A stretch of 33,223 nt of DNA from Pseudomonadota bacterium (GTDB lineage Bacteria; Pseudomonadota; Gammaproteobacteria; Burkholderiales; UBA11063). Below the pieces are notes generated by a model. That model was not told the origin of the DNA. It made no database searches and worked only from the letters and a program-made list of their open reading frames with translations. The DNA is taken from the NCBI GenBank assembly GCA_003962985.1, contig RXKA01000071.1, positions 8,258-41,480 on the forward strand, given 5' to 3'. The position numbers and the translations under genes were made by a program. Positions 7,946 through 16,606 of the stretch are shown here, in pieces; positions within the stretch are counted from its first letter, which is position 1, and every line of letters starts with the position of its first letter.

Positions 7946-9055
7946 TTAAATCTTAAAGTTTATAGTATCTGGCTTTTGACGATCAAAGATCTCATTTGCC
8001 CACAACATAACTACCAACTCATCATCACCGATATTCGTAATATCATGCGACCAGCCTGGGATAGTTTCCACGACCGTCGGATTAGTACCATCAACAATCA
8101 ACTCATAGTACTCACTGGTTACGATATGACGAAAGCGATATTTTGCAGTTCCCTTGATAACTAAAAACTTCTCAGTTTTGGTATGATGGTAATGACCACC
8201 ACGAGTTATCCCTGGGTGCGCAGTAAAAAATGAAAATTGACCACTATCTGGCGTTTTTAACATTTCAACAAATACACCACGAGGATCTTCATGCTTTACT
8301 AAATTATAAGCAAATTTATCAGTTGGCAAAAATGACAAATATGTAGAATACAATGCACGAGTTAGACCTGTACCAACTGGCAAAGTAATTCCACTTTGGA
8401 TACTGTCTTTAAAACCATAAATAATTTGGGCTATTTCACCAACCGTAGTATCATAAACAGGTGAAATGGATTGATAACTAGGCAATTGAGAATGATTATT
8501 ATGCAATAAATCTATCCACGCATCAATCACATCATCAATATAGACTAATTTCACTGTAGCATCAGGATTATGAATAGTGATGGGTAATTCTCGCGCAATA
8601 TTATGACAAAATGTCGCGACAGCCGAGTTATAATTTGGTCTACTCCACTTACCAAAAACATTTGGCAATTGATAAATAAAAACTGGACAATTACTGCGTT
8701 GTTTTAACGCCAATAATAATTTCTCGGCAGCTAGTTTACTTTTGCCATAATCATTATCTAACTGTGATTGAGTAGACGAAGTTAAGATTAATGGAATTTG
8801 CCGACCACTTTGCTCAACTAATGTACATAGTTTTTCCGTCAGATCTACATTACCCTCTTGAAACTCATGTGGGTTTTGTGGACGATTAATCCCTGCTAAA
8901 TGAAAAATCCAATCTGCTTTATCAACTAATGCGGCTAATTCAACCTCGGATTGACCACGTTCAAACGTCATAACCTCATATTGGTCTAATTCTGCTAGCC
9001 TAACACATAAGTTTTTACCTACAAAACCACCAGCTCCTGTAATTAGAACTTTCAT
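7946..9055 (-). CDS. fnlB: UDP-2-acetamido-2,6-dideoxy-hexulose reductase (FnlB/WbjC/CapF)
   Basis: This is a bifunctional enzyme of the UDP-L-FucNAc pathway with an N-terminal SDR-type reductase domain (MKVLITGAGGFVGKNL at the start, DYGKSKLAAE with the Tyr-x-x-x-Lys pair in the middle) and a C-terminal cupin domain with the metal-binding-like motif GGHYHHTKTEKF. It processes the product of FnlA to the L-talose compound, which FnlC then epimerises. The ATG at 9055 (369 residues) is preferred over an in-frame start 66 nt upstream, because the domain begins exactly there, the start lies 4 nt after the fnlA stop codon, and a GAAGG site is placed correctly in the fnlA tail. Both domains appear complete; the length matches CapF. 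Confidence 0.9.
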   Translation of the reverse strand: MKVLITGAGGFVGKNLCVRLAELDQYEVMTFERGQSEVELAALVDKADWIFHLAGINRPQNPHEFQEGNVDLTEKLCTLVEQSGRQIPLILTSSTQSQLDNDYGKSKLAAEKLLLALKQRSNCPVFIYQLPNVFGKWSRPNYNSAVATFCHNIARELPITIHNPDATVKLVYIDDVIDAWIDLLHNNHSQLPSYQSISPVYDTTVGEIAQIIYGFKDSIQSGITLPVGTGLTRALYSTYLSFLPTDKFAYNLVKHEDPRGVFVEMLKTPDSGQFSFFTAHPGITRGGHYHHTKTEKFLVIKGTAKYRFRHIVTSEYYELIVDGTNPTVVETIPGWSHDITNIGDDELVVMLWANEIFDRQKPDTINFKI

Positions 9056-9059
9056 TATG

Positions 9060-10103
9060 CTATTCGCCTTCAAATAAGATATCCAATGATTTTTGTTCAA
9101 CAATTTTACGTAATGTCTCAACTCGTAATAAAACTTTTTTCGTACCCTCTAAGTCTAGACGATTAGTATTATGGGAGTTATAATCAACCAGCGTTTCCAT
9201 ATCAATATTACCTTGATCAAAATACTTACCGTAATTTAAATCTCGAGTATCGGCAGGAACACGGAAATAATCACCGTGATCGATAGAAACAGCCCTTTCT
9301 TCACGTGTTAACAATGCTTCATATAGTTTTTCGCCATGGCGGGTTCCTATTACTTTGATTTCATGATCTGGTTTATCTAGTAACTCAATAATACCACGGG
9401 CAATATCGCCAACGGTTGATGCAGGTGCTTTTTGTACAAAAATATCACCATTTTCACCATTTGTGAACGCATAAATCACCAAATCAACTGCATCATTAAG
9501 AGTCATCATAAAACGCGTCATATTGGGATCGGTAATTGTGATGGGCTGATTATTACGTATCTGATTTACAAATAATGGAATAACTGACCCCCTTGATGCC
9601 ATGACGTTACCATAACGAGTACCACAAATTATAATCTTGTTACTATCTAAGTTACGCGACTTGGCAACCATAACTTTTTCCATCATCGCCTTGGAAATCC
9701 CCATTGCATTAATTGGGTATGCCGCTTTATCAGTACTCAAGCAAACTACACGACTGACACCACATTGAATTGCTGCCTCAAGCACATTTTCTGTACCTAA
9801 AACATTGGTTTTCACCGCCTCAAGAGGATAAAACTCACATGATGGCACTTGTTTTAATGCAGCCGCATGAAAGATAAAATCAACACCACGCACAGCATTC
9901 ATTACACTCTGCGGGTCACGTACATCACCGAGATAGAATTTCAGTTTCGGATGATTATACTTTTTACGCATATCATCTTGCTTTTTCTCATCTCGACTAA
10001 AAATACGAATTTCACCAATATCCATGGTCAAAAAGCGTTTTAAAACCGCATTACCGAAAGAACCAGTTCCGCCGGTTATTAATAAAACTTTATTTTTAAA
10101 CAT
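9060..10103 (-). CDS. fnlA: UDP-GlcNAc 4,6-dehydratase/5-epimerase (FnlA/WbjB/CapE)
   Basis: This 347-residue extended SDR enzyme starts UDP-L-FucNAc synthesis from UDP-GlcNAc in the cytoplasm. The NAD(P)-binding motif GGTGSFGNAVLKRF is at residues 11-24, and the catalytic region reads STDKAAYPINAMGISKAMMEK (about 123-143). The usual SDR catalytic Tyr is replaced by Met at about 134 while the Lys at 138 is kept; this is typical of FnlA/CapE and separates it from PseB/FlaA1, which keep Tyr. A GTGAGAAA sequence serves as the probable ribosome binding site. It is the first gene of the fnlA-B-C-wbuB block and lies 40 nt after the PAP2 gene, so it is likely read through from upstream. Confidence 0.92.
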   Translation of the reverse strand: MFKNKVLLITGGTGSFGNAVLKRFLTMDIGEIRIFSRDEKKQDDMRKKYNHPKLKFYLGDVRDPQSVMNAVRGVDFIFHAAALKQVPSCEFYPLEAVKTNVLGTENVLEAAIQCGVSRVVCLSTDKAAYPINAMGISKAMMEKVMVAKSRNLDSNKIIICGTRYGNVMASRGSVIPLFVNQIRNNQPITITDPNMTRFMMTLNDAVDLVIYAFTNGENGDIFVQKAPASTVGDIARGIIELLDKPDHEIKVIGTRHGEKLYEALLTREERAVSIDHGDYFRVPADTRDLNYGKYFDQGNIDMETLVDYNSHNTNRLDLEGTKKVLLRVETLRKIVEQKSLDILFEGE

Positions 10104-10143
10104 AATTTCTCACTTGAATAGTTAGTAATGAAAATACGCTGAA

Positions 10144-10854
10144 TTATTTTAACAAATAATTTTCTGGTATTAACTTCCAAATTAAGATGCTAATATATCC
10201 GAATATTAGTCCAAAACATGTCCCAGAAAAACAATCACCAAGAAAATGATAATTAAACAATATCAAACTCACAAACACAATTGAGAATAAAGCCAAAACC
10301 AATATCTTTAAATAACTATTAAAATAAAAGGACCACATTAAAGCATAGCTGAGTATCATACAATGACCAGAAGGAAAACTGACAAACCCATTTCTTGTAC
10401 TAAAAAAATTAAATCCATATGGTGATAAATCAAGAGATATGTTGTATAATAAACAGACTTCTGGTACACACCTAGCAAAAATATACTTCAAAAAGATCTT
10501 CACATAATTCAATAGGCATAAACTCAATAATTGATAAATTACAAAAAGAAATATTAACTTAACGGTCAATTTAGAAAATGTTCTTTTAAACAAGCACAGC
10601 AACGTAAAAATAGAAAATAATCCTGCAACACATAACAATAGTTCTTCTGAAGTAATTACCCTATAAACTAAGCTTTTATCCAAACGATACGTAAAATCAA
10701 TTTCATTAGATAGGTTCTGGTTAACAAATACAAAAACATTTGCATCTAAAAACATAGTCGACAAAAATGATAGCACAAGCAGGATAATAACTAACATATA
10801 GAATTTATTATTGCAGGTTGCAAATTTTGCATTACGTATTTTTTTGCGCAACAT
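10144..10854 (-). CDS. PAP2-superfamily membrane phosphatase
   Basis: This is a roughly 236-residue membrane protein with about six hydrophobic segments. The three PAP2 motifs are present in somewhat variant form: KYIFARCVPE (motif 1, with Cys-Val between Arg and Pro), FPSGHCM (motif 2) and NYHFLGDCFSG (motif 3, with Asn-Tyr before the His and the catalytic-pattern Asp four residues on). Such proteins dephosphorylate lipid phosphates, for example undecaprenyl pyrophosphate or lipid A. In this locus, recycling of the lipid carrier or removal of a polymer-lipid phosphate is plausible. The start is uncertain: a TTG at 10881 would add nine residues and overlap the upstream glycosyltransferase by 50 nt, while the ATG at 10854 (preferred) overlaps it by 23 nt. 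The gene is much more AT-rich than the flanking rml and fnl genes. Confidence 0.75.
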   Translation of the reverse strand: MLRKKIRNAKFATCNNKFYMLVIILLVLSFLSTMFLDANVFVFVNQNLSNEIDFTYRLDKSLVYRVITSEELLLCVAGLFSIFTLLCLFKRTFSKLTVKLIFLFVIYQLLSLCLLNYVKIFLKYIFARCVPEVCLLYNISLDLSPYGFNFFSTRNGFVSFPSGHCMILSYALMWSFYFNSYLKILVLALFSIVFVSLILFNYHFLGDCFSGTCFGLIFGYISILIWKLIPENYLLK

Positions 10855-11743
10855 CGACGTCCAAAACTTTCTTGATTGCAACCACCACGTCTAGACTATT
10901 TTCATTCATGATTCTTTCTACCTCTTTTAGCTTAACATCCACTAGAAATCTATACCAGAATCCTTGTAAAAAATGAAATGAAAATCCTGCAAAGCCATCA
11001 AGAAACCCTAAAGCAAAAAAATACCTGAAGCAAAAATACATAAATGGACGGACTCCACAAGGTAATTTATTATATATCTGCTCTTTAATAAATCTTTTTA
11101 TACTTGCTTGCGATTTTATACTAATTTTTTGATTATCTCTACTAATGTCAAACTTATATTGTTGATTTAATATTTCTATAACCTCACGCGATGAATAGCC
11201 ATTATGTTTAGCTGTCCACCAAGACAAAGGTTGCAAATTATGATCAATAAGACCACCTCTAAAAACTACACTCTCTCCACTCAACAACTTAAGGTGCTCA
11301 TCCATCCATCTAGTTTCCATTTCAGCACATCCACGTTTCCAAATACCTAAAGTTACTCCATTTACTGCACCAAATCTTATTAGCTTGCCTTGAAACACTC
11401 GATATTTGCGACAGTATACACCTTTAATCTCTGGTGATAATTTGTGCAAACATCTTGATATATCATCAACATACTGGTGAGATAAATATTCATCCGCATC
11501 AACACGCATTATCCAATCTATATCTGGTGGAACTTGTGCTAACGCCCACTTGAACTGTGCTGCATGATTGACAAACTTATTTTGCATAAATCTTGCATCA
11601 TACTTATATGCAATTTCCTCAGTACGATCAGTTGAAAAACTATCGACCACCCAGATATCTGTAACAATATTTTTTAGACGACTTAAACAACGTTCCAGAT
11701 GAATTTCTTCATTATAAGTTAAAATAATAGCTAATATCTTCAT
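10832..11743 (-). CDS. GT2-family glycosyltransferase
   Basis: This 303-residue GT-A inverting glycosyltransferase opens with ILAIILTYNEEIHLERCL, has the acidic VVDSFSTDRT motif of the nucleotide-binding fold, and carries the metal-binding DxD-like motif in RVDADEYL (about 100-107). It resembles the WaaE/LgtF-like group of short GT2 enzymes, with a C-terminal region containing aromatic and basic residues (RPFMYFCFRYFFALGFLDG) that may associate with the membrane. It starts 6 nt after the upstream GT4 gene and overlaps the PAP2 gene at its 3' end. It should add one sugar to the lipid-linked repeat unit at the cytoplasmic face. Donor and linkage are unknown. Confidence 0.82.
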   Translation of the reverse strand: MKILAIILTYNEEIHLERCLSRLKNIVTDIWVVDSFSTDRTEEIAYKYDARFMQNKFVNHAAQFKWALAQVPPDIDWIMRVDADEYLSHQYVDDISRCLHKLSPEIKGVYCRKYRVFQGKLIRFGAVNGVTLGIWKRGCAEMETRWMDEHLKLLSGESVVFRGGLIDHNLQPLSWWTAKHNGYSSREVIEILNQQYKFDISRDNQKISIKSQASIKRFIKEQIYNKLPCGVRPFMYFCFRYFFALGFLDGFAGFSFHFLQGFWYRFLVDVKLKEVERIMNENSLDVVVAIKKVLDVDVAQKNT

Positions 11744-11749
11744 TTAGTT

Positions 11750-12898
11750 TTACCGCTTAAATATAAAATCAGGATGTTCTCCACCATCTATCATCCATGA
11801 ATACAATGCCCGAGATTTCTCCCCTATTGCATTCCAGTCAAAATTATCACGTACCATCCTATTCCCTTGTAAACCCATTTCTCTTAACTCATCAAGAGGT
11901 CTGTCCAAAGCATCACGTAGAGAATTAACTAATCCGTCTAAAGACACATCTATCCACCACCCTGCTTCATACTCATTAATCATACTCCAAGGAGCTCCTT
12001 TGGTAGTAATAACAGGAGTAGCAGCAGCAAATGCTTCAGCAACTGACATACCAAAATTCTCAGAATATGTAGGTAAAACATATAAATCAGCATCATAATA
12101 TTCGCGCCATTTGTCATCACCATAAACAGCACCTGCAAATTCTATTCGCTCTAAATTTAGATCTTTAGACATTTTCCTTAAAGTATCTAAATAGCCATAA
12201 TTATCTGTGCCAACAATCTTTAATTCCCAATCAGGAAATTTCACCTGCACTACTTGCCAAGCCTTTAGCAACATATCCAACCCCTTAATAGGATGAATAC
12301 GCCCTAAAAACAGCAATCTCTTAACTTCTTTCTGTGCAACTTTTATTGGTAAATCGGGAATATCAACACCATTCGGAATAATCGCAACAGGTTGCTTAAA
12401 ACCCAAACGTCTAATATCTAAATACTCAGATTCTGCTGTCGCATGGAAACAATTTGCAATACTCACTGATGGCTTCTGCAATAATGGCCAGATAAATTTT
12501 TTAAGTATTGAGCCACTTTTAAAGGCAACTTGGGATAGAGTTCCTCGCGGAGCAACAACAAGTGGAACATCAAATTGACGCTTGATCCAACCAGGATAAA
12601 TATTAGACATCATCCATAAACTATGATTATGAATTACATCTATTTTTCCATTAATGGTCTGTTCTCTTAGCCACTGATACAATTGTGGTGCATTACCAAG
12701 TTTTCTTGGTCCAATGCCAAGTTCAAAACTATGAATATTCTTATTTCCATGAAACACCCCTCCATCACAACATGCTATTGATGAATTAAAATCCTGACTT
12801 TCAATAGACTTCGACAGTCGATAAACTGAATATGATGGCCCGGCAGCTTGTTCTTTCATAGATGGAATCACATGAATAATACTAAACATTTTTGTCAT
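11750..12898 (-). CDS. GT4-family glycosyltransferase
   Basis: This 382-residue GT-B retaining-type glycosyltransferase has an N-terminal domain with AAGPSYSVYRLSKSIE and VIHNHSLWM, and a group-1 C-terminal domain with LLFLGRIHPIKGLDMLLKAW, the EFAGAVYG loop and the E-x7-E motif in ENFGMSVAEAF. It should extend the repeat unit from a nucleotide-activated sugar in the cytoplasm. A GAGGAT ribosome binding site lies about 7 nt before the chosen ATG; a second Met three codons on (MFSIIHVIPS) would also do. The gap to the wzy gene is 30 nt. The donor sugar is unknown. Confidence 0.87.
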   Translation of the reverse strand: MTKMFSIIHVIPSMKEQAAGPSYSVYRLSKSIESQDFNSSIACCDGGVFHGNKNIHSFELGIGPRKLGNAPQLYQWLREQTINGKIDVIHNHSLWMMSNIYPGWIKRQFDVPLVVAPRGTLSQVAFKSGSILKKFIWPLLQKPSVSIANCFHATAESEYLDIRRLGFKQPVAIIPNGVDIPDLPIKVAQKEVKRLLFLGRIHPIKGLDMLLKAWQVVQVKFPDWELKIVGTDNYGYLDTLRKMSKDLNLERIEFAGAVYGDDKWREYYDADLYVLPTYSENFGMSVAEAFAAATPVITTKGAPWSMINEYEAGWWIDVSLDGLVNSLRDALDRPLDELREMGLQGNRMVRDNFDWNAIGEKSRALYSWMIDGGEHPDFIFKR

Positions 12899-12928
12899 AG
12901 ATTATATCCTCGAATTGTAATATTGTCA

Positions 12929-14410
12929 CTAGCGTAATTCACTTTTAAATAATATTTTTTGCAAGACAATTAATAGTGGAAATAAGCGAAAAAAATTAAT
13001 CATCACAGAATCCATCAACATTTCAGCATTTATAGACATTGTAGACAGCATTGCGATATACACAAATGCTCCAGATAAAGAATTATGTGGATTTGTCAAT
13101 ATGAGAATAAATCTTTGCATTACACCTAAAAAAAAATAACCAACAATTACAGCAATAAAACCCGCTGCCATGTACAAATTAACAATTAGACTCATGGCTG
13201 TAGAAGATAATGAGTTAAAATTGCGTAATACATACTTAGTATACCAAACACCATCATTGGAAATTGATTTACTATTCCATAAAAAACGAGGCACCCACGC
13301 GCTAACAGGTGATAATAATATTTTATTTAAGAAATTAGGATCTCCTGCATAATAAGAATTCTCATCATAATATTTGATACCTTGCGATCCTAGATAACTT
13401 AAATTGAGTCTTGACAATACGGCAATAATAATTGGCACATCCTGTAAATTATCCCCATTATCTTGAGAAGACAATACCGACGTTGTCGTATCAAGAGCTG
13501 AATCACCATTTTGTTGTGACTTCTGCAATGCATCTCTATAACTAGGAATAATACTAAACGCAACCATAACTGAGAATAGAGTATATAACAGCCACTTCCT
13601 TTGAATATTATTAGTTTTTATATACTGGCAAATAATTACTAATAAAAATGGTACAAACATTGCACTTTTAAACCCTGATATGAATCCCAAAAACACTTCC
13701 TCAGATAAAATGAAATAGAACCATAAAGAAATATTTGCATACCTGCTCTTATCTTCAGAAAAATACATCAAAGATACCATTAATAGTGCAATTGCCCCAA
13801 ACTGAGAAGAATAGTAAATTAATTGCGTATATTCATAATACCTACTCGCATTATCTGGATTGATCGTACTTAAATAGCCAAATATTCCCAACCTTATCTG
13901 AATTAATTTACTGATTAAAGATATCAGTAATAGTATCATTAATACGTTTTTGCGAGGATAGAAAATACAGTTATCATTATTATTCTTTAACTTAGAAAAC
14001 ACTGGCAAACAAAATAAAATACTATAACAATTAGAACTGTATCCAAACCACATTGCACATAAGGCAAGTAGCACTAAAAACATAAACTTAACCATTTCTA
14101 GAGTAATTTCTGGTGTTACTCTTATCATGGACATTGTTTCATTAGAAAAAATGAAGATTAAGTTGGATAATAAATAGTAAATTCCAAAAGATATAATTGA
14201 TGCGATAATTACTGGATTAAAAAACCACATATATGATTCTGATCTTTTAAGGATATTAACTTCGACTAATATATAAACAAAAACTAGTATATTTAGCATT
14301 AAAAAACCATAAGAGGTAGAAATTATGTCTAAAATAGTCAATACGTAGATCAGCAGACCAGCACTAGAAGTAACAAATAATCTAAATATGAATTTCTCGA
14401 TGTTTTTCAC
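12929..14410 (-). CDS. wzy: Oligosaccharide repeat-unit polymerase (Wzy-like)
   Basis: This 493-residue, very hydrophobic protein has about ten to twelve membrane segments and a large non-hydrophobic loop (about residues 290-375, containing Ser/Asn/Asp-rich sequence such as DSALDTTTSVLSSQDNGDN). That topology is typical of Wzy polymerases, which join flipped repeat units at the periplasmic face. Wzy proteins share little sequence, so the call depends on topology and on the position among glycosyltransferases, wzx and wzz; it is the only such candidate in the window. Translation starts at a GTG 14 nt after the preceding glycosyltransferase gene, with only a weak ribosome binding site, which may limit expression. 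Base composition is among the most AT-rich of the locus, usual for a serotype-specific gene. Confidence 0.75.
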   Translation of the reverse strand: MKNIEKFIFRLFVTSSAGLLIYVLTILDIISTSYGFLMLNILVFVYILVEVNILKRSESYMWFFNPVIIASIISFGIYYLLSNLIFIFSNETMSMIRVTPEITLEMVKFMFLVLLALCAMWFGYSSNCYSILFCLPVFSKLKNNNDNCIFYPRKNVLMILLLISLISKLIQIRLGIFGYLSTINPDNASRYYEYTQLIYYSSQFGAIALLMVSLMYFSEDKSRYANISLWFYFILSEEVFLGFISGFKSAMFVPFLLVIICQYIKTNNIQRKWLLYTLFSVMVAFSIIPSYRDALQKSQQNGDSALDTTTSVLSSQDNGDNLQDVPIIIAVLSRLNLSYLGSQGIKYYDENSYYAGDPNFLNKILLSPVSAWVPRFLWNSKSISNDGVWYTKYVLRNFNSLSSTAMSLIVNLYMAAGFIAVIVGYFFLGVMQRFILILTNPHNSLSGAFVYIAMLSTMSINAEMLMDSVMINFFRLFPLLIVLQKILFKSELR

Positions 14411-14424
14411 AACTAGCCCAAATC

Positions 14425-15423
14425 TTAACGGTTATAACTTAAACAAGTCAGCTTCTGATATAATTCATGATATTGGCAAGCAACGTTATCTACACTGTAA
14501 CCAATGACATTATTATTAGCGTTTGTGACAATATGATCTCTTTTCTCTTTATCATTAATAGCCATGATAATAGCATCACGCACAGATTGAACTGAGTATG
14601 GATCAACTATAAACGCACCACTACCTGCTATGGAATTCATTGGTTCAAGATTTGAAGTTATCACAACCCTACCTATGGCTTGAGCTTCAATTATCGGCAC
14701 ACCAAAACCTTCCCTCAAACTAATAAAGGTAACAATATCACATTTTAAATACTCGTTCACTAATTTATCATAATCTAGTCCATAGTAATTCTCAAAATCT
14801 ACTCTCCCAGCCACCAATTCTTGTTTTAGTTCTGGTGACAATTTACCTATAAGTACCAGTTTACAGCTTAGATCTTTAATAGCCTCAATAAGAGTAGACA
14901 CATTTTTGTGTGGTGCAGTTCCTACTTGCAAAATAACAGGACATTCTGAATTAAATTCTTTAGGGGATCTGTGCAATAGTGGCGAGAAGCAATTTGGAAT
15001 AACTATAATATCTTTATTATAACCACTCGCTTCACAAAACAAATTGTCTTTCGTAGTCGAGGATATTGTTGTAATCTTTGCAGCAAACCTCATCGGCAAT
15101 GATATCCATATGAGTTTATAAATTATCTTACGCAATCCTGTTAAATTATATAAATAATGATTAATATCATGAATAGTCAATATCGTTTTAGCTTTAGGAA
15201 GAAAAATTGCAAGATAATGACAATCACCTGTTATATGATAAATATCAGCATTCAAACGCCTCAATTGAAATATATCTTTTAAAATATCTTTTTTACTACC
15301 AACAATATAATGAGTAACATTTACATATTTTTTCAGTTCAGTTGAAATAGTACTGAATAAAACCTCAATACTGTTACCTGATACGACTTTCTTCCGAAAA
15401 ATTAACACAACCTTGATTGTCAT
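14425..15423 (-). CDS. GT4-family glycosyltransferase
   Basis: This 332-residue GT-B enzyme is recognisable from IYHITGDCHYLAIFLP and TILTIHDINHYL in the first half, VIPNCFSPLL at the domain boundary, VILQVGTAPHKNVSTLIEAI in the nucleotide-binding half, and the E-x7-E motif in EGFGVPIIEAQ near residue 240. The arrangement is like mannosyl- and rhamnosyl-type group-1 transferases, but donor specificity cannot be assigned. It lies 14 nt before wzy and 226 nt after the GT2 gene, so it may also be transcribed from an internal start (see 15481-15486). It should add one residue of the repeat unit. Confidence 0.82.
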   Translation of the reverse strand: MTIKVVLIFRKKVVSGNSIEVLFSTISTELKKYVNVTHYIVGSKKDILKDIFQLRRLNADIYHITGDCHYLAIFLPKAKTILTIHDINHYLYNLTGLRKIIYKLIWISLPMRFAAKITTISSTTKDNLFCEASGYNKDIIVIPNCFSPLLHRSPKEFNSECPVILQVGTAPHKNVSTLIEAIKDLSCKLVLIGKLSPELKQELVAGRVDFENYYGLDYDKLVNEYLKCDIVTFISLREGFGVPIIEAQAIGRVVITSNLEPMNSIAGSGAFIVDPYSVQSVRDAIIMAINDKEKRDHIVTNANNNVIGYSVDNVACQYHELYQKLTCLSYNR

Positions 15424-15649
15424 TATAATTTATTCACTATAAAAATTTTTCCATTTATAAACAAAATTTGACACATTTAAATTATACAATACAAAACTAT
15501 TTGCTTTACTAAATATTTCTTATTACTAATAATTACTAGCAGGAGAAATAGAGACTAAACCTCAACCATGATCGACTATTCTTCTTGAAAGATAATACTT
15601 ACTCCAGACCAGTATACAAATATCACATGATAACTCTTTCAACAGCCGT
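15424..15649. other. Gap between two glycosyltransferase genes, possible internal promoter
   Basis: This 226-nt AT-rich spacer is by far the longest break inside the core of the operon. On the minus strand a perfect TATAAT lies at 15481-15486, but no good -35 hexamer is visible at the right distance. A short stop-bounded minus-strand reading frame (containing WSKYYLSRRIVDHG) may be eroded coding DNA; I do not recognise it. No terminator-like hairpin is evident. Confidence 0.3.
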
Positions 15650-16606
15650 TCATTTAATTATTTTTTTAATTATTTTTTTTAATTTGTCATTAATAAAAAA
15701 CCTAGTACAACAATTAACAAAAGATTTCTTATTGTAAGTCAAAATCTCTCTATAGTTATGTATTAATATTTTAAAAGCATCCAATTTACTAAAAGTACAT
15801 GTTTGATAAAAGGTGTTAACAAAAAACCCACCAAATGAAACTAAAATACTACGATATAAATCTTGCACTGAAATATAAGCCTTATTTTGTTGATATATAA
15901 GCAAACGAATCTGTATATTAGCAGCTAGCATTTTCTCATAGTTTTTTGAAATACTATTGTCGTTAGATGCATTATAAAATCCAACCACCTTATCGACAAA
16001 TGAAAATTGATATTTTGCAGCCATCCTTAACCATAAATAATAATCACCTATGTAGATCCCATTATCATATCCACCGACTTCAACAAACACACTACGTCGA
16101 AACATAACGGTACACGCAGAAATGTAATTACGAAAATAAAGTCCTTTAAAAGATAACACTTCTTTTTCTAAGCTAGTATGAGAAATCGATTTTTTATGGT
16201 TTAAATCATTAACAAACACTAATGACTTAGCATATACAAAGGCTGGCCGATTTGGATTTTGACATAATTCTTTTGATAGTACCTCCACCGCATCTAAGGA
16301 AAGATAGTCATCACTATCAATAACTTTCACAAAATCTCCAGTTGCATAATTTAATATTGCAATATTCAAATTCGCACAAGCACCAATGTTTTTTTCATGA
16401 AGCACTGGAACTATCTTTTTATTTGGATATTTAACTATAAATTTTTCAATAATTTCCCGGCTATTATCTGTAGAACAATCATCTGCAATTATAATTTCAA
16501 TATTTATATAAGTTTGGTTAGCAGCACTTTCTAAGCATTCTTCCAAGTATTTTGCATTATTATAACTTGCTACTACAATACTAACTAAAGGTAAGTCATT
16601 GCTCAT
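15650..16606 (-). CDS. GT2-family glycosyltransferase
   Basis: This 318-residue GT-A inverting glycosyltransferase has the classic start PLVSIVVASYNNAKYLEECL, the acidic IIIADDCSTDNSREII motif, and the metal-binding motif in VIDSDDYLS (about 96-104). A further catalytic-region segment, YIGDYYLWLRMAAKY, lies near residue 185. The C-terminus is Lys-rich (LKKIIKKIIK), which may help membrane contact. It overlaps the wzx gene by 11 nt at its 5' end, so translation is probably coupled. It should add one sugar of the repeat unit; the donor is unknown. Confidence 0.85.
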   Translation of the reverse strand: MSNDLPLVSIVVASYNNAKYLEECLESAANQTYINIEIIIADDCSTDNSREIIEKFIVKYPNKKIVPVLHEKNIGACANLNIAILNYATGDFVKVIDSDDYLSLDAVEVLSKELCQNPNRPAFVYAKSLVFVNDLNHKKSISHTSLEKEVLSFKGLYFRNYISACTVMFRRSVFVEVGGYDNGIYIGDYYLWLRMAAKYQFSFVDKVVGFYNASNDNSISKNYEKMLAANIQIRLLIYQQNKAYISVQDLYRSILVSFGGFFVNTFYQTCTFSKLDAFKILIHNYREILTYNKKSFVNCCTRFFINDKLKKIIKKIIK

